Positions 16,181 through 24,507 of a stretch of DNA of 42,033 nt are shown here, piece by piece. The translations under genes and the position numbers were made by a program. Source of the stretch: Nocardiopsis prasina DSM 43845 (GTDB taxonomy: Bacteria > Actinomycetota > Actinomycetes > Streptosporangiales > Streptosporangiaceae). Position 1 is the first letter of the stretch; the number at the start of each line of letters is the position of its first letter. A model generated the notes under the pieces. It saw only the letters and a list, made by a program, of their open reading frames with translations, did not search any database and was not told the origin of the DNA. The DNA is taken from contig NZ_ANAE01000090.1 in assembly GCF_000341265.1 (NCBI RefSeq), forward strand, positions 18,246 to 60,278. Direction: 5' to 3'.

Positions 16181-18201
16181 GGCAGCTCTCCCTCGCTGCG
16201 GGCCGCCTCGTCCTCCAGGGCCGCCACCGCCTCCAGCAGCCCCGCGCGGGCGCCCTCCAGCTCGCGGTCCGTGGCCGGGACCGAGGGGAAGCCGTCCGGC
16301 AGCAGGTCCAGGGCCTCGCCGAGCACGCGTACTCGGCGCCCGTGCCGGGCGGGTGCGGGCAGGCGGAACAGGGCCGCGATCAGGCGGTCGGCGGTGGTCT
16401 CGTCGTAGAGGCCGTCCCACCGGTCCCGTTCGGGGCCCAGGACGTGGGCGCCGCTCGCGGGGGTCCCCGCGGCCCTCAGCTCGGCGGTGCCCTCGTGGTC
16501 CACGGCGGCTCTGGCGCCCTGGCCGGTCACGGCGACTCCGTAGTCGCGGGCCGCGGCACCGGGGCTGACCACTCCGCTCACGACGTCGCGCAGGACCTCG
16601 GACTCGGGTCGCTCGAACGGGTCGCCGTAGCCTCCCGCACCCGAGGTGCGCAGCGTCACCGTGTCACCCTGGCGCAGGGCCAGGACGTCGATCTTGCCCA
16701 CCCGTCGCTCCACGCCCTCGGCGGAGGCGACGACGAGTTCGGCGGGCGCTCCGGCTCCGCCGCCCTCGCGCCCCCAGGGGCGGAAGCGGAGCCGTTCCAG
16801 TCCGCGGGCCAGCAGTCGCGAGTCGTCGCGGGTGACGCGGAAGGACAGCTCCAGCCCGCTGCCGCCGCGCCAGCGCCCCGCGCCGCCGGAGTCGGGGCGC
16901 AGGCCGTAGCGGAGGATCTCCACGCCGATCTCGGTCTCGACGGTCTCCACGGGGTTGTTGGACAGGTTGGAGATACCGCTGTCGCGCCCGTCCACGCCGT
17001 CGGAGCCCGCCCGGGCGCCGGTGCCCCCCACCATGGGTTCGAGGACCTGGACGTTCTGACCGCCCGCGTGCCGCTCGGCGACCACGACCGGGACGACCAG
17101 GCCGCTGCTGGCCGCGGGCATGACGTCGGGCGCGGCCAGGGCCAGCGCCCCGCCGAGCGCGTCGTTGACCCGGGAGGCGGTGGCGTGGCGGATGCCCACT
17201 GCGGCCGGGTGGCGGGCGTTGACGACCGAGCCCTCGGGCGCGGTGACCCCGACCGGGGCGATGAGTCCGGCGTTGAGCGGGGCGCTCGGGTCCAGGGTGC
17301 AGATCAGCGCCAGGACCCGGGTGGTGATCCACGCGTGCGCGGTGCCGTGGCTGGCGATGTTGAAGGCCGCCTCGACCTGGGGGTCGGATCCGGTGAAGTC
17401 CAGGTGCAGGCTGTCGGCGGAGACCGTCACCGTGACGCTCACCCGTACCGGGACCGGGGTGCGCGCGTCGTCGTCGAGGTAGTCGGTGAAGCGGTAGGTG
17501 CCCTCGCGCAGCCGGGACAGCGCCGCGCGCGCCCGCCGGGCGGTGTACTCGACGAGGTCGCCGTGGGCGGCCAGGACGTCGGCGGACCCGTGTGTGGCCA
17601 CGACCGCCGCCAGGCGCTCGCCGCCGGTGCGCAGGGCGGCCAGCATGGCCTGGAGGTCGCCCTCGTTGGCCTCCGGGGACCGGCTGTTGGCGGCCAGGAG
17701 GGCGGCCACGTCACGGGCGGGCTCCCCGGCGCGGACCAGTTTGACCGGGGGGATCTGGAGTCCCTCCTGGTAGATCTCCTGGTTGGTGGGCGACAGGCTG
17801 CTGGGCACCCGGCCGCCGATGTCGGAGCAGTGGATGAACGCCCATCCGTAGCCGATGACCGCGCCGTCGTGGAAGTAGGGGCGGATGAGCTGGATGTCGG
17901 TGAGGTGCGTGGCCAGGCCGCCGGACCTGTAGGGGTCGTTGGTGACGATGACGTCGCCGTCCTCCAGCGGACCGACCGCCTCGATGGCGGCGGTCAGGTC
18001 CAGCCCGACGAAGCCCGAGACGCCGATACCGCGCGGGTAGGCGGAGAAGCGGCCGTCGGGGCCGGCCAACGCGCAGCAGAAGTCGGCGGTCTCCTTGACG
18101 TACAGCGAACGGCTGGTGCGCTGGAGCGTCAGGCACATCTCCTCGGCGAGGGCCGTGAGCTTGTTGCCGATGATCTCCAGGGTGATCGGCGGGAGTTTCA
18201 T
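16177..18201 (-). CDS. hyuB: Hydantoinase/oxoprolinase subunit B
   Basis: The 674-aa B subunit of an ATP-dependent hydantoinase/oxoprolinase (HyuB, PF02538). Motifs: ITLEIIGNKLTALAEEMCL at the N-terminus, DGDVIVTNDPYRSGGLATHL near residue 80, a stretch beginning PLNAGLIAPVGVTAPEG near 280, and GGAGRWRGGSGLELSF. The C-terminal 100 or so residues after the GGYGDPFERP block look like an added tail. The ATG at 18201 has TGAGGAG 8 nt upstream and overlaps the hyuA stop. HyuB forms the ring-cleaving complex with HyuA; such complexes open 5-oxoproline, hydantoins, N-methylhydantoin and analogous rings. Which ring is used here is unknown. Confidence 0.93.
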   Translation of the reverse strand: MKLPPITLEIIGNKLTALAEEMCLTLQRTSRSLYVKETADFCCALAGPDGRFSAYPRGIGVSGFVGLDLTAAIEAVGPLEDGDVIVTNDPYRSGGLATHLTDIQLIRPYFHDGAVIGYGWAFIHCSDIGGRVPSSLSPTNQEIYQEGLQIPPVKLVRAGEPARDVAALLAANSRSPEANEGDLQAMLAALRTGGERLAAVVATHGSADVLAAHGDLVEYTARRARAALSRLREGTYRFTDYLDDDARTPVPVRVSVTVTVSADSLHLDFTGSDPQVEAAFNIASHGTAHAWITTRVLALICTLDPSAPLNAGLIAPVGVTAPEGSVVNARHPAAVGIRHATASRVNDALGGALALAAPDVMPAASSGLVVPVVVAERHAGGQNVQVLEPMVGGTGARAGSDGVDGRDSGISNLSNNPVETVETEIGVEILRYGLRPDSGGAGRWRGGSGLELSFRVTRDDSRLLARGLERLRFRPWGREGGGAGAPAELVVASAEGVERRVGKIDVLALRQGDTVTLRTSGAGGYGDPFERPESEVLRDVVSGVVSPGAAARDYGVAVTGQGARAAVDHEGTAELRAAGTPASGAHVLGPERDRWDGLYDETTADRLIAALFRLPAPARHGRRVRVLGEALDLLPDGFPSVPATDRELEGARAGLLEAVAALEDEAARSEGELP

Positions 18202-20309
18202 GATCGGCTCCTCAGGCGCAGGTGACCGGACGGCTCGACCTGGGCCGACCATCCGGGTGGGACGAGGACGGTGCTGTCGTCCTGGACGATGACGGCCGGT
18301 CCGGTCAGGCGGTGGCCGGAGCCGAGCGCGGCGCGGTCGTGGACGGCGGCCCGCACGTCGCGGCCGTGCACGGTGACCGTGCGCTGGGCGCGTGGTTCGA
18401 CCTCACCGGTCGCGGGCGCGGCCCGGTCGGCTCCGGGGTCGGGGCGGGGGGCGACGACCGCGAGGCGGACGGTGCCCACGCGGATCGCGGCGCCGGTGTC
18501 GCGGAACCCGTAGAGGCGCTCGTGCTCGGTGTGCAGGGCCTCGGCCAGGGCGGCGGCGTCCAGCTCGGAGGGGTCGTCCGCCTCGCCCAGGGCGACGCGC
18601 AGCTCGTGGGCCTGTCCCAGGTAGCTGAGGTCGGCGGAGGCCTCCAGCCGGACCGGTCCGGCCTCGTGGCCGCCCTGGTCGGCGAGCCAGGACCGGGCCC
18701 GCTCGGCGAGGTCGTCGAGCACCGAGCGGACCGCGGCGGCGGACTCCGCGTCGAGGGGGCGGCGCAGGCTCCGGGCGAAGTCGCGGCGCAGGTCCGCGCC
18801 GACCGCGCCGAGGGCGCACAGGGTGGCGGCCGAGGCGGGCACGAGGATGTCGGTGATGCCGACCTCCTCCGCGAGGAGGGCCGCGTGCGTGGGTCCGGCG
18901 CCGCCGTAGGGCACGAGCGTGAAGTCCGCGGGGTCCAGTCCCCGGCGGGCCAGGGTCTTGTGCAGTTCCACGGCCATCCCGGCGGTGGCGATGCGCAGGG
19001 CACCGTCCGCGATGGCGCGGGCCGTCTGGTTCCCCTCGCCGTCGAGCGCGCGGGCGAGGTCGGCCAGGGCGCCCTCGGCGGCGTCCCGGTCCAGCGACAT
19101 GCGCCCGCCCAGGAACTCCTCGGGGTCGATGACTCCGGTGACCAGGTAGCAGTCGGTGATGGTGGGCCGCTGGCCGCCGCGCCCGTAGGCGATGGGGCCG
19201 GGGTCGGCTCCGGCGCTGTCCGGTCCGGTCTTGAGCAGGCCGAAGTCGTCGACCCGCACCACCGAGCCGCCGCCCGCGCCGATCGCCCCGACCGCCACCA
19301 CCGGCAGGATGAGGGGCATGCCCCCGATGGTGGTGTTGACGGCGAACTCGGGCGCGCCCCCGACGGTGACCGCGATGTCGCTGCTGGTTCCGCCCATGTC
19401 GAACGTCACGACGTCGGTGGTCCCGGCCGCCTGGGCCAGGCGGGCCGCGGCGGTCACCCCCGCCGCGGGCCCGGACAGCACGGTCTCGATGGGCCGTGCC
19501 CTGGCCGAGGCCAGGCTGAGCGAGCCGCCGTTGGAGGCCGTGATGAAGATCGGGGCGCGCACGTCCAAGCCGGTGAGGAGTTCCTCCAGCCGGTCGAAGT
19601 ATCCGCTCATCAGGGGCTGGATGTAGGCGTTCATGCAGGCCACGAGTGTGCGTTCGTACTCGCGGACCTCGGGCCAGACGGCGGCGGAGGAGACCAGGGG
19701 CACGTCGGGGACCAGGGCGGCCAGGCGCGCGGTGAGGTCGGCCTCGTAGTCGGGCGCGGTGTGTCCGTGGAGCACGACCACCGCGGCGGCGTCGGCTCCG
19801 GTGGCGGAGAGTTCCTCGGCGGCGCGGACGAGGTCGGCGTCGTCGGGGTCACGCAGGACGCGCCCGTTCGCGTCCAGTCGGGCGTCCACCTCGATGACGC
19901 GTTCGCGCGGGACGAGTGGTTCCTCCTTGGCGGCGTGCAGGTCGAAGGAGGACGGCATCCGGCTGCGGCCGATCTCCAGGATGTCGCGGTGGCCCCGGGA
20001 GACGATGAGCGCGATCCGGGCCCCGCGCCGCTGGATGATGGCGTTGAGGCCGATGGTGGTCCCGTGCGCGATGTCCACGACGTCGGCGGGGGCCAGCCCC
20101 GCGGCCGCGGTGGCCGCGCTGAGTCCGCGGGCCACCGCGAGGGCGGGGTCCGCGGGCGTGCTCGGCTCCTTGTGGTGGGCGGTTCCTCCGCCGGGGAGGG
20201 TCAGCACGACGTCGGTGAAGGTGCCGCCCACGTCGATGCCGCCCCGGGGCCCCCGGGGCGGGTCGGTCCCCGCACCGGTCCGGGTTCCGGTCTCCGCGTC
20301 GTCGTTCAC
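18198..20309 (-). CDS. hyuA: Hydantoinase/oxoprolinase subunit A
   Basis: The 703-aa ATP-binding A subunit (HyuA, PF05378 plus PF01968). GGIDVGGTFTDVVL is the phosphate-binding loop of the actin-like fold near residue 22. The stretch AHGTTIGLNAIIQRRGARI, the core SNGGSLSLASARARP with ETVLSGPAAGV, then VTFDMGGTSSDIAV and VPYGGAGPTHAALLAEEVGI are all intact. The GTG at 20309 overlaps the stop of the permease gene by 4 nt. HyuA phosphorylates the ring amide with ATP so HyuB can open it. Being inside an ABC-importer operon under SAM-IV control is unusual for this enzyme. Confidence 0.93.
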   Translation of the reverse strand: MNDDAETGTRTGAGTDPPRGPRGGIDVGGTFTDVVLTLPGGGTAHHKEPSTPADPALAVARGLSAATAAAGLAPADVVDIAHGTTIGLNAIIQRRGARIALIVSRGHRDILEIGRSRMPSSFDLHAAKEEPLVPRERVIEVDARLDANGRVLRDPDDADLVRAAEELSATGADAAAVVVLHGHTAPDYEADLTARLAALVPDVPLVSSAAVWPEVREYERTLVACMNAYIQPLMSGYFDRLEELLTGLDVRAPIFITASNGGSLSLASARARPIETVLSGPAAGVTAAARLAQAAGTTDVVTFDMGGTSSDIAVTVGGAPEFAVNTTIGGMPLILPVVAVGAIGAGGGSVVRVDDFGLLKTGPDSAGADPGPIAYGRGGQRPTITDCYLVTGVIDPEEFLGGRMSLDRDAAEGALADLARALDGEGNQTARAIADGALRIATAGMAVELHKTLARRGLDPADFTLVPYGGAGPTHAALLAEEVGITDILVPASAATLCALGAVGADLRRDFARSLRRPLDAESAAAVRSVLDDLAERARSWLADQGGHEAGPVRLEASADLSYLGQAHELRVALGEADDPSELDAAALAEALHTEHERLYGFRDTGAAIRVGTVRLAVVAPRPDPGADRAAPATGEVEPRAQRTVTVHGRDVRAAVHDRAALGSGHRLTGPAVIVQDDSTVLVPPGWSAQVEPSGHLRLRSRS

Positions 20310-21139
20310 ACTGCCTCCGTGAGTCGGGTCATCCGGTCGACGACCACCATCACCGCGACGCTCGCGAGCATGAGCAGCGTGGAGACCGCGGCGACCGAGG
20401 GGTCGAGTTCGAACTTCACCGCCGAGAAGACGCGCACAGGGACGGTGGTGGTGTTGGCCCCCGAGATCAGGACCGACACCGCGACCTCCCCGAGCGAGGT
20501 GACGGCGGCGAACACCGCGCCGGCGAGGATGCCGGGGCGCAGGAGCGGCAGCGTCACGGTGAGGAACACGCGGACAGGTCCGGCCCCCAGGGTGGCGGCG
20601 GCGCGTTCCAGGGCGGGGTCCAGGCGTGCGGCGCTGATCATGATGGTGCGGACGGTGAAGGGGAGCGCCACCAGGGAGTGCGCCAGCCACAGCCCCGGAA
20701 CGCTGTTGAGCAGGCCCAGCCCCTGGAAGTAGTAGAGGAGTCCCAGGGCGATGATGATCTCCGGGACCATCAGGGGCGCGAGCGCGGTGGCCTCCACGAG
20801 CCGCCGGCCGGGGAAGGTCCCGCGGGCGAGTCCGTAGGCGGCCAGCGTGCCCAGCACCGTGGTGGTCGCCACGACCATGAGCACCAGCAGTCCGCTGAGG
20901 CGGAACGAAACCGCCCAGTCCGGGGAGGACAGCACGGAGGCGTACCAGCGCAGGGACACGCCCTGCGGCGGGAACTGGAGCGAGGCGGTCGGGTTGAGCG
21001 AGCTGACGGCCAGCACGATCAGCGGCGCCGCCAGGAAGAACAGGATCAGTCCGACGGGCAGGCCGAGCGCGATCCGCCCCGCGAGCCGGGCCGGGGAGCC
21101 GCGTCGGCGCGCGCGGGGCGCGGCGGTGGACTCAACCAT
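20306..21139 (-). CDS. ABC transporter permease, PotC-type
   Basis: Inner-membrane permease of 277 aa with six hydrophobic segments and the EAA-type loop ERAAATLGAGPVRVFLTVTL near residue 185. The class is the spermidine/putrescine/iron(III)-type (PotABCD) importers. The start at 21139 overlaps the end of the other permease by 8 nt. With it, this forms the heterodimeric channel fed by the lipoprotein at 23071-24168. Substrate unknown; gene context suggests a sulfur-bearing cyclic or N-acyl compound. Confidence 0.93.
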   Translation of the reverse strand: MVESTAAPRARRRGSPARLAGRIALGLPVGLILFFLAAPLIVLAVSSLNPTASLQFPPQGVSLRWYASVLSSPDWAVSFRLSGLLVLMVVATTTVLGTLAAYGLARGTFPGRRLVEATALAPLMVPEIIIALGLLYYFQGLGLLNSVPGLWLAHSLVALPFTVRTIMISAARLDPALERAAATLGAGPVRVFLTVTLPLLRPGILAGAVFAAVTSLGEVAVSVLISGANTTTVPVRVFSAVKFELDPSVAAVSTLLMLASVAVMVVVDRMTRLTEAV

Positions 21140-21998
21140 CGTGCCTCCTCTCCCAGAAGCGGAATCCGGCGCCCATGGCGGCGACGCACACCAGGGTCAG
21201 CGCCAACAGGGTCAGGCTGAGCGCGGCCGCGACGGGATAGTCGTAGACGCTGGTGATCTGGCTGTACACGCGTAGTCCGGCCAGCGGCTGGTTGGCGCCG
21301 CCCACCAGGAGCGGGGTGATGTAGATGCCCATGGCCAGCGGGAAGACCACCATGCACGCGGCGGCCACGCCGGGCAGGCTCAGCGGCAGGGTGACCCGCG
21401 CGAAGGTTCGGGCGGCGCCCGCTCCCAGGCTCTGCGAGGCACGCCGCAGGTGGGGGTCGATACCGCCCAGGGCGGTGGTGAGCGGAATGATCGCGAAGGG
21501 CAGCAGCACGTGGGTCACCGAGACCACGACCGCCGTGTAACTGGTGAGCAGGGGCAGCGGCTGGTCGGTGATCCCCGTTCCCACGAGGAGGCGGTTGACC
21601 GCGCCGTTGGCCGACAGCAGCACCACCCAGCCGTAGCTGCGCACCACGACACTGGTGAGCAGCGGAGAGAGGACGATGACGAACATCAGGGTGCGCGTCA
21701 ACCCCGTGCGGGTCCGGGACAGGGCGTAGGCGACCGGGTAACCGAGCACCAGGCACAGCGCGGTGACCAGGAACGAGGTCTGGAGGCTGCGCACGAGCGC
21801 CTGGGAGAAGAAGGCCTCGGTGAACACCCGCTCGTACTGGACGAGCGAGAACTCGGGGAGCGGGTTGCCGCTCCCGTCGACCGGATGCAGGCTCAGCGAC
21901 AGCACCCGTACCAGGGGGACCAGGAACACCAGGAGCAGGAACACCGCCACGGGCAGTACGAACCCCACGCCGGACAGGCGTTCCCGGGTCGCCCTCAT
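21132..21998 (-). CDS. ABC transporter permease, PotB-type
   Basis: Permease of 288 aa, six membrane segments, EAA loop RRASQSLGAGAARTFARVTL near residue 190. A periplasmic loop after the first segment (LSLHPVDGSGNPLPEFSL) is typical of PotB. Its ATG at 21998 shares one base with the stop of the ATPase gene (TGATG), and it overlaps the following permease by 8 nt, so both permeases should be made in equal amounts. Confidence 0.93.
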   Translation of the reverse strand: MRATRERLSGVGFVLPVAVFLLLVFLVPLVRVLSLSLHPVDGSGNPLPEFSLVQYERVFTEAFFSQALVRSLQTSFLVTALCLVLGYPVAYALSRTRTGLTRTLMFVIVLSPLLTSVVVRSYGWVVLLSANGAVNRLLVGTGITDQPLPLLTSYTAVVVSVTHVLLPFAIIPLTTALGGIDPHLRRASQSLGAGAARTFARVTLPLSLPGVAAACMVVFPLAMGIYITPLLVGGANQPLAGLRVYSQITSVYDYPVAAALSLTLLALTLVCVAAMGAGFRFWERRHDG

Positions 21999-23074
21999 CA
22001 GGCGCCGCCCGTGTCGCGGAGCCGGATCACGCTCTCGGCGTCCCAGTGCGCGGTCACGCGCGCCCCCAGGGCGGGGGGCTCGGTGTCGGTGCGGGCTCCC
22101 AGGGACAGGGACTCCCCCACGCGCACCCGCGTCTCCCAGCCGTCGCCGAGGAAGGCCCGGTGGACCACCTCTCCGTAGGCGCCGCCGTGTCCGGCGGCCC
22201 CCAGGGGTCGCTCTCCCGCGGAGACGCGGACGCGCTCCGGCCGAAGGGCCAGGGACACCTCGCCGGTGGGCGGCTCCGCCAGGCCGGTGCGGACCAGCGC
22301 CCCGTCGACGTGGACGCCCTCGGTCCCGCCGACGCCCTCGATGATGTTCGCGGCGCCCACGAACTCGGCCACGAAGCGGCTCACCGGGGCCGAGTAGACC
22401 TCCTGCGGGGTGCCCTCCTGCTCGACGCGTCCGCCGTTGAGGACCACGATGTGGTCCGACAGCGACATGGCCTCCTCCTGGTCGTGGGTCACGAACACCA
22501 TGGTGATGCCGAGCCGCTGTTGGAGGGCCCGCAGGTCGACGCGCATCTCGCGGCGCAGCTGCGCGTCGAGGTTGGACAGCGGCTCGTCCAGGAGCAGGAC
22601 GTCGGGCCGGGTGGCCAGGGCACGGGCCACGGCCACCCGCTGCTGTTGGCCGCCGGACAGCTGCCGGGGACGGCGCCGCGCGAAGGCGGCCAGACCCACC
22701 AGGTCCAGTGCCTCCGACACGCGCCGGTCCCGCTCCGGACGCGGCGTGCGGCGCGCCCGGAGGCCGTAGGCGACGTTGTCGGCCACCGACATGTGCGGGA
22801 AGAGGGCGTAGTTCTGGAAGACCATACCCAGGCCGCGGCGGTGCGGGGGCACCGCGGTGACGTCGCGGCCGTCGATCGTGATGGAGCCGCCGTCGGGCTC
22901 GACGAACCCGGCGAGGGCGTGCAGCAGGGTGGTCTTGCCGCAGCCGCTGGGCCCGAGGATGGACAGGAACCGGCCCCGGTGGAACGCCAACCGGTCGATG
23001 TCCAGGATCCGTGTCCCGCCGTAGGCCGTGGTGAGCGACTCGACGACGATGTGTTCGGCGTGGGCGTCGGTCAC
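21998..23074 (-). CDS. ABC transporter ATP-binding protein, PotA-type
   Basis: ATPase of 358 aa with a C-terminal TOBE-like regulatory domain. Walker A is GPSGCGKTT near residue 38, the Q-loop is MVFQNYALFPHMS, the signature LSGGQQQRVAVARAL, Walker B VLLLDEPLSNLD and the H-loop FVTHDQEEAM. The last 120 residues (SLALRPERVRVSAGE onward) form the TOBE part. GTG start at 23074, overlapping the stop of the binding-protein gene by 4 nt. A much longer reading frame in the same frame is a shadow of the binding-protein gene. All catalytic residues are present. Confidence 0.94.
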   Translation of the reverse strand: MTDAHAEHIVVESLTTAYGGTRILDIDRLAFHRGRFLSILGPSGCGKTTLLHALAGFVEPDGGSITIDGRDVTAVPPHRRGLGMVFQNYALFPHMSVADNVAYGLRARRTPRPERDRRVSEALDLVGLAAFARRRPRQLSGGQQQRVAVARALATRPDVLLLDEPLSNLDAQLRREMRVDLRALQQRLGITMVFVTHDQEEAMSLSDHIVVLNGGRVEQEGTPQEVYSAPVSRFVAEFVGAANIIEGVGGTEGVHVDGALVRTGLAEPPTGEVSLALRPERVRVSAGERPLGAAGHGGAYGEVVHRAFLGDGWETRVRVGESLSLGARTDTEPPALGARVTAHWDAESVIRLRDTGGA

Positions 23075-24168
23075 TGGAAGATCTCGTTCCATCGCTGCTG
23101 CCAGTCGTTGAGGTTGGGTGTGGCGGCTCCGTAGTCCACCCAGGTGAAGCCCTCGTAGACGTCGGTGCCGTAGCTGATGCGCTCGTCGAACTCGGCGGAG
23201 TGGTCGATGCCGGTGTTGCCGCCGCCGTAGAAGGTGCCCTCGGCGAACGGCTTCTGGTGTTCGGCGGAGGTCAGGTAGTCCAGGAACGCGTAGACGTTCT
23301 CGCGGTTCTGGGTGCCCTCGGCCACGTAGTAGGAGGTCAGGGCACCCACGGCACCGGACTCGGGGTAGGTGAAGCCGATCGGCTGCCCCTCCTGCTCCAT
23401 GGCGGTCGCGCGCCCGTCCCAGAACGGCACGATCCAGGCGTCGCCGTTCTGCAGCACGGTGCCGACGTTGCCCGCGTCGGAGGGGTAGGCGGACACGCAG
23501 TCCTGGAGCTCCTCCAGGCGCTCGAAGGCGCGGTCGACGGCCGCGGGGTCGGACAGGTCGCCGCCCTCGGCGGCCACCAGGCCGGAGAAGAACTGGAGGC
23601 CGATGTTGTAGGTGAGCGGGGGCAGGGCCACGTGGCCGCAGTACTGCTCGTCGAAGATGTCCTCCCAGTCCTGCGGGGGGTCCTCGACGAGGTCGGTGCG
23701 GTAGACCAGCCCGGCCGAGCCGGTGGTGAGGGGAGCCCCGTAGGAGGTACCGTCCACGGTGGACTGCTCCACCAGCACCGGGTCGAGTTCGGACCAGTGG
23801 GCCAGGGCGTCGGGGTCCAGAGGCTGGACGAGGTCGTTGGTGACGGCCTGGTGGAAGGTCTCCGAGGTGAGCGCGACCAGGTCGAAGGGGGGGTTCTCGC
23901 CCCCGGCGGCACGCATCTGGGTGACCCACTCGCCGTCGGCACCGGTGACGACGTTGACCTTGATCCCGGTCTCCTCCTCGAAGGGTTCGACGAAGGAGGA
24001 GGTGAAGAGTTCGCCCCAGGGGCCGGCGAACGCGGTGACGGTGATCTCGCCGCCTCCGGAGCCGTCCTGGGCCGAGGTGTCGATCCCGCCGCAGGCGGTG
24101 GCGCCGATGAGCAGCAGGGCGCCGCCCGCGGCGTGGAGAGGGAGACCCAGTCCTCGGGGTACTCGCAT
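23071..24168 (-). CDS. ABC transporter substrate-binding lipoprotein, PotD-type (SAM-IV operon 2)
   Basis: First gene of the operon: a 365-aa class II extracellular binding protein. The signal peptide ends LLLIGATAC, so the lipidated Cys is near residue 26. The mature part begins EITVTAFAGPWGELFTSSFV and contains the hinge-region SAGLVYRTDLVEDPPQDWED, typical of polyamine, opine and iron-type binding proteins. ATG at 24168 with AAAGGAAG 5-8 nt upstream; an in-frame extension to 24285 runs into the riboswitch and is rejected. It is the likely specificity determinant of the pathway and so the best protein to test for ligand. Confidence 0.93.
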   Translation of the reverse strand: MRVPRGLGLPLHAAGGALLLIGATACGGIDTSAQDGSGGGEITVTAFAGPWGELFTSSFVEPFEEETGIKVNVVTGADGEWVTQMRAAGGENPPFDLVALTSETFHQAVTNDLVQPLDPDALAHWSELDPVLVEQSTVDGTSYGAPLTTGSAGLVYRTDLVEDPPQDWEDIFDEQYCGHVALPPLTYNIGLQFFSGLVAAEGGDLSDPAAVDRAFERLEELQDCVSAYPSDAGNVGTVLQNGDAWIVPFWDGRATAMEQEGQPIGFTYPESGAVGALTSYYVAEGTQNRENVYAFLDYLTSAEHQKPFAEGTFYGGGNTGIDHSAEFDERISYGTDVYEGFTWVDYGAATPNLNDWQQRWNEIFQ

Positions 24169-24231
24169 CGTTCTTCCTTTCACCGTTTCGGGATCGAGGT
24201 ACACGGCGGGGCGAGTGGAGGAGGGACTCCT

Positions 24232-24345
24232 GCGCTTGCCGTCGGAGCGCCGGTGCTCCGAGGACCGTGTCCTCACCCGGGGCACCCCACCGCAGCGGAG
24301 GGTTGCCGTCCAGCCAGCCGGGGCTTGTCGCTGGAACTCATGACC
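24232..24345 (-). promoter_or_regulatory. SAM-IV riboswitch (operon 2)
   Basis: Read on the minus strand from 24345: GGTCATGAG opens P1, then CCAGCG, GGCAACCCTCC, GCGGTGGGGTGCCCCGGG, a P1 closing strand near 24270, a CGGAGC/GCTCCG hairpin and the conserved 3' block ACGGCAAGCG. All are diagnostic of the actinobacterial SAM-IV class and match the element at 8445-8550 block for block. The element ends 63 nt before the ATG of the binding protein, almost the same distance as in operon 1. No terminator hairpin with a U-tract is seen, so translation control is more likely. Confidence 0.9.
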
Positions 24346-24351
24346 AGCGGG

Positions 24352-24382
24352 AACGTACCACGAAAACCACTTTTCCTACCAA
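24352..24382 (-). promoter_or_regulatory. Promoter of SAM-IV operon 2
   Basis: On the minus strand TTGGTA (24382-24377) and TACGTT (24357-24352, a TANNNT -10) are separated by 19 nt. Transcription would start within a few nt of the riboswitch 5' end at 24345. The spacer is a little long, so the -35 assignment is tentative. Confidence 0.45.
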
Positions 24383-24405
24383 AAAGGTTATAAGCACCAC
24401 TTTTC
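24366..24405. repeat. 10-bp direct repeat in the operon 2 promoter
   Basis: ACCACTTTTC occurs at 24366-24375 and again at 24396-24405, exactly 30 bp apart (about three helical turns), in a locally AT-rich stretch. One copy lies between the proposed -35 and -10, the other upstream of the -35. This layout suits a regulator bound on one face of the DNA. The gap 24406-24507 probably also holds the divergent thioesterase promoter. Confidence 0.5.
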
Positions 24406-24507
24406 TCAGGGGCACCAGTGGCCCCATTGAGCGGTCTCCGGTGACGGGGCGGTTCGAGCGGTGGTGGATGATGCTGGAGGCACGAACCCGTCGTACAGGA
24501 GAGCACC

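Noticed and set aside
16177..20309. HyuAB read simply as housekeeping 5-oxoprolinase
   Set aside because: Embedded in an importer operon with an M20 amidohydrolase and a SAM-IV leader, which is not the context of housekeeping oxoproline recycling; the activity could still include 5-oxoproline.
24169..24285. N-terminal extension of the operon 2 binding protein
   Set aside because: Runs back through the SAM-IV riboswitch and gives a non-signal-like N-terminus; ATG at 24168 has AAAGGAAG.
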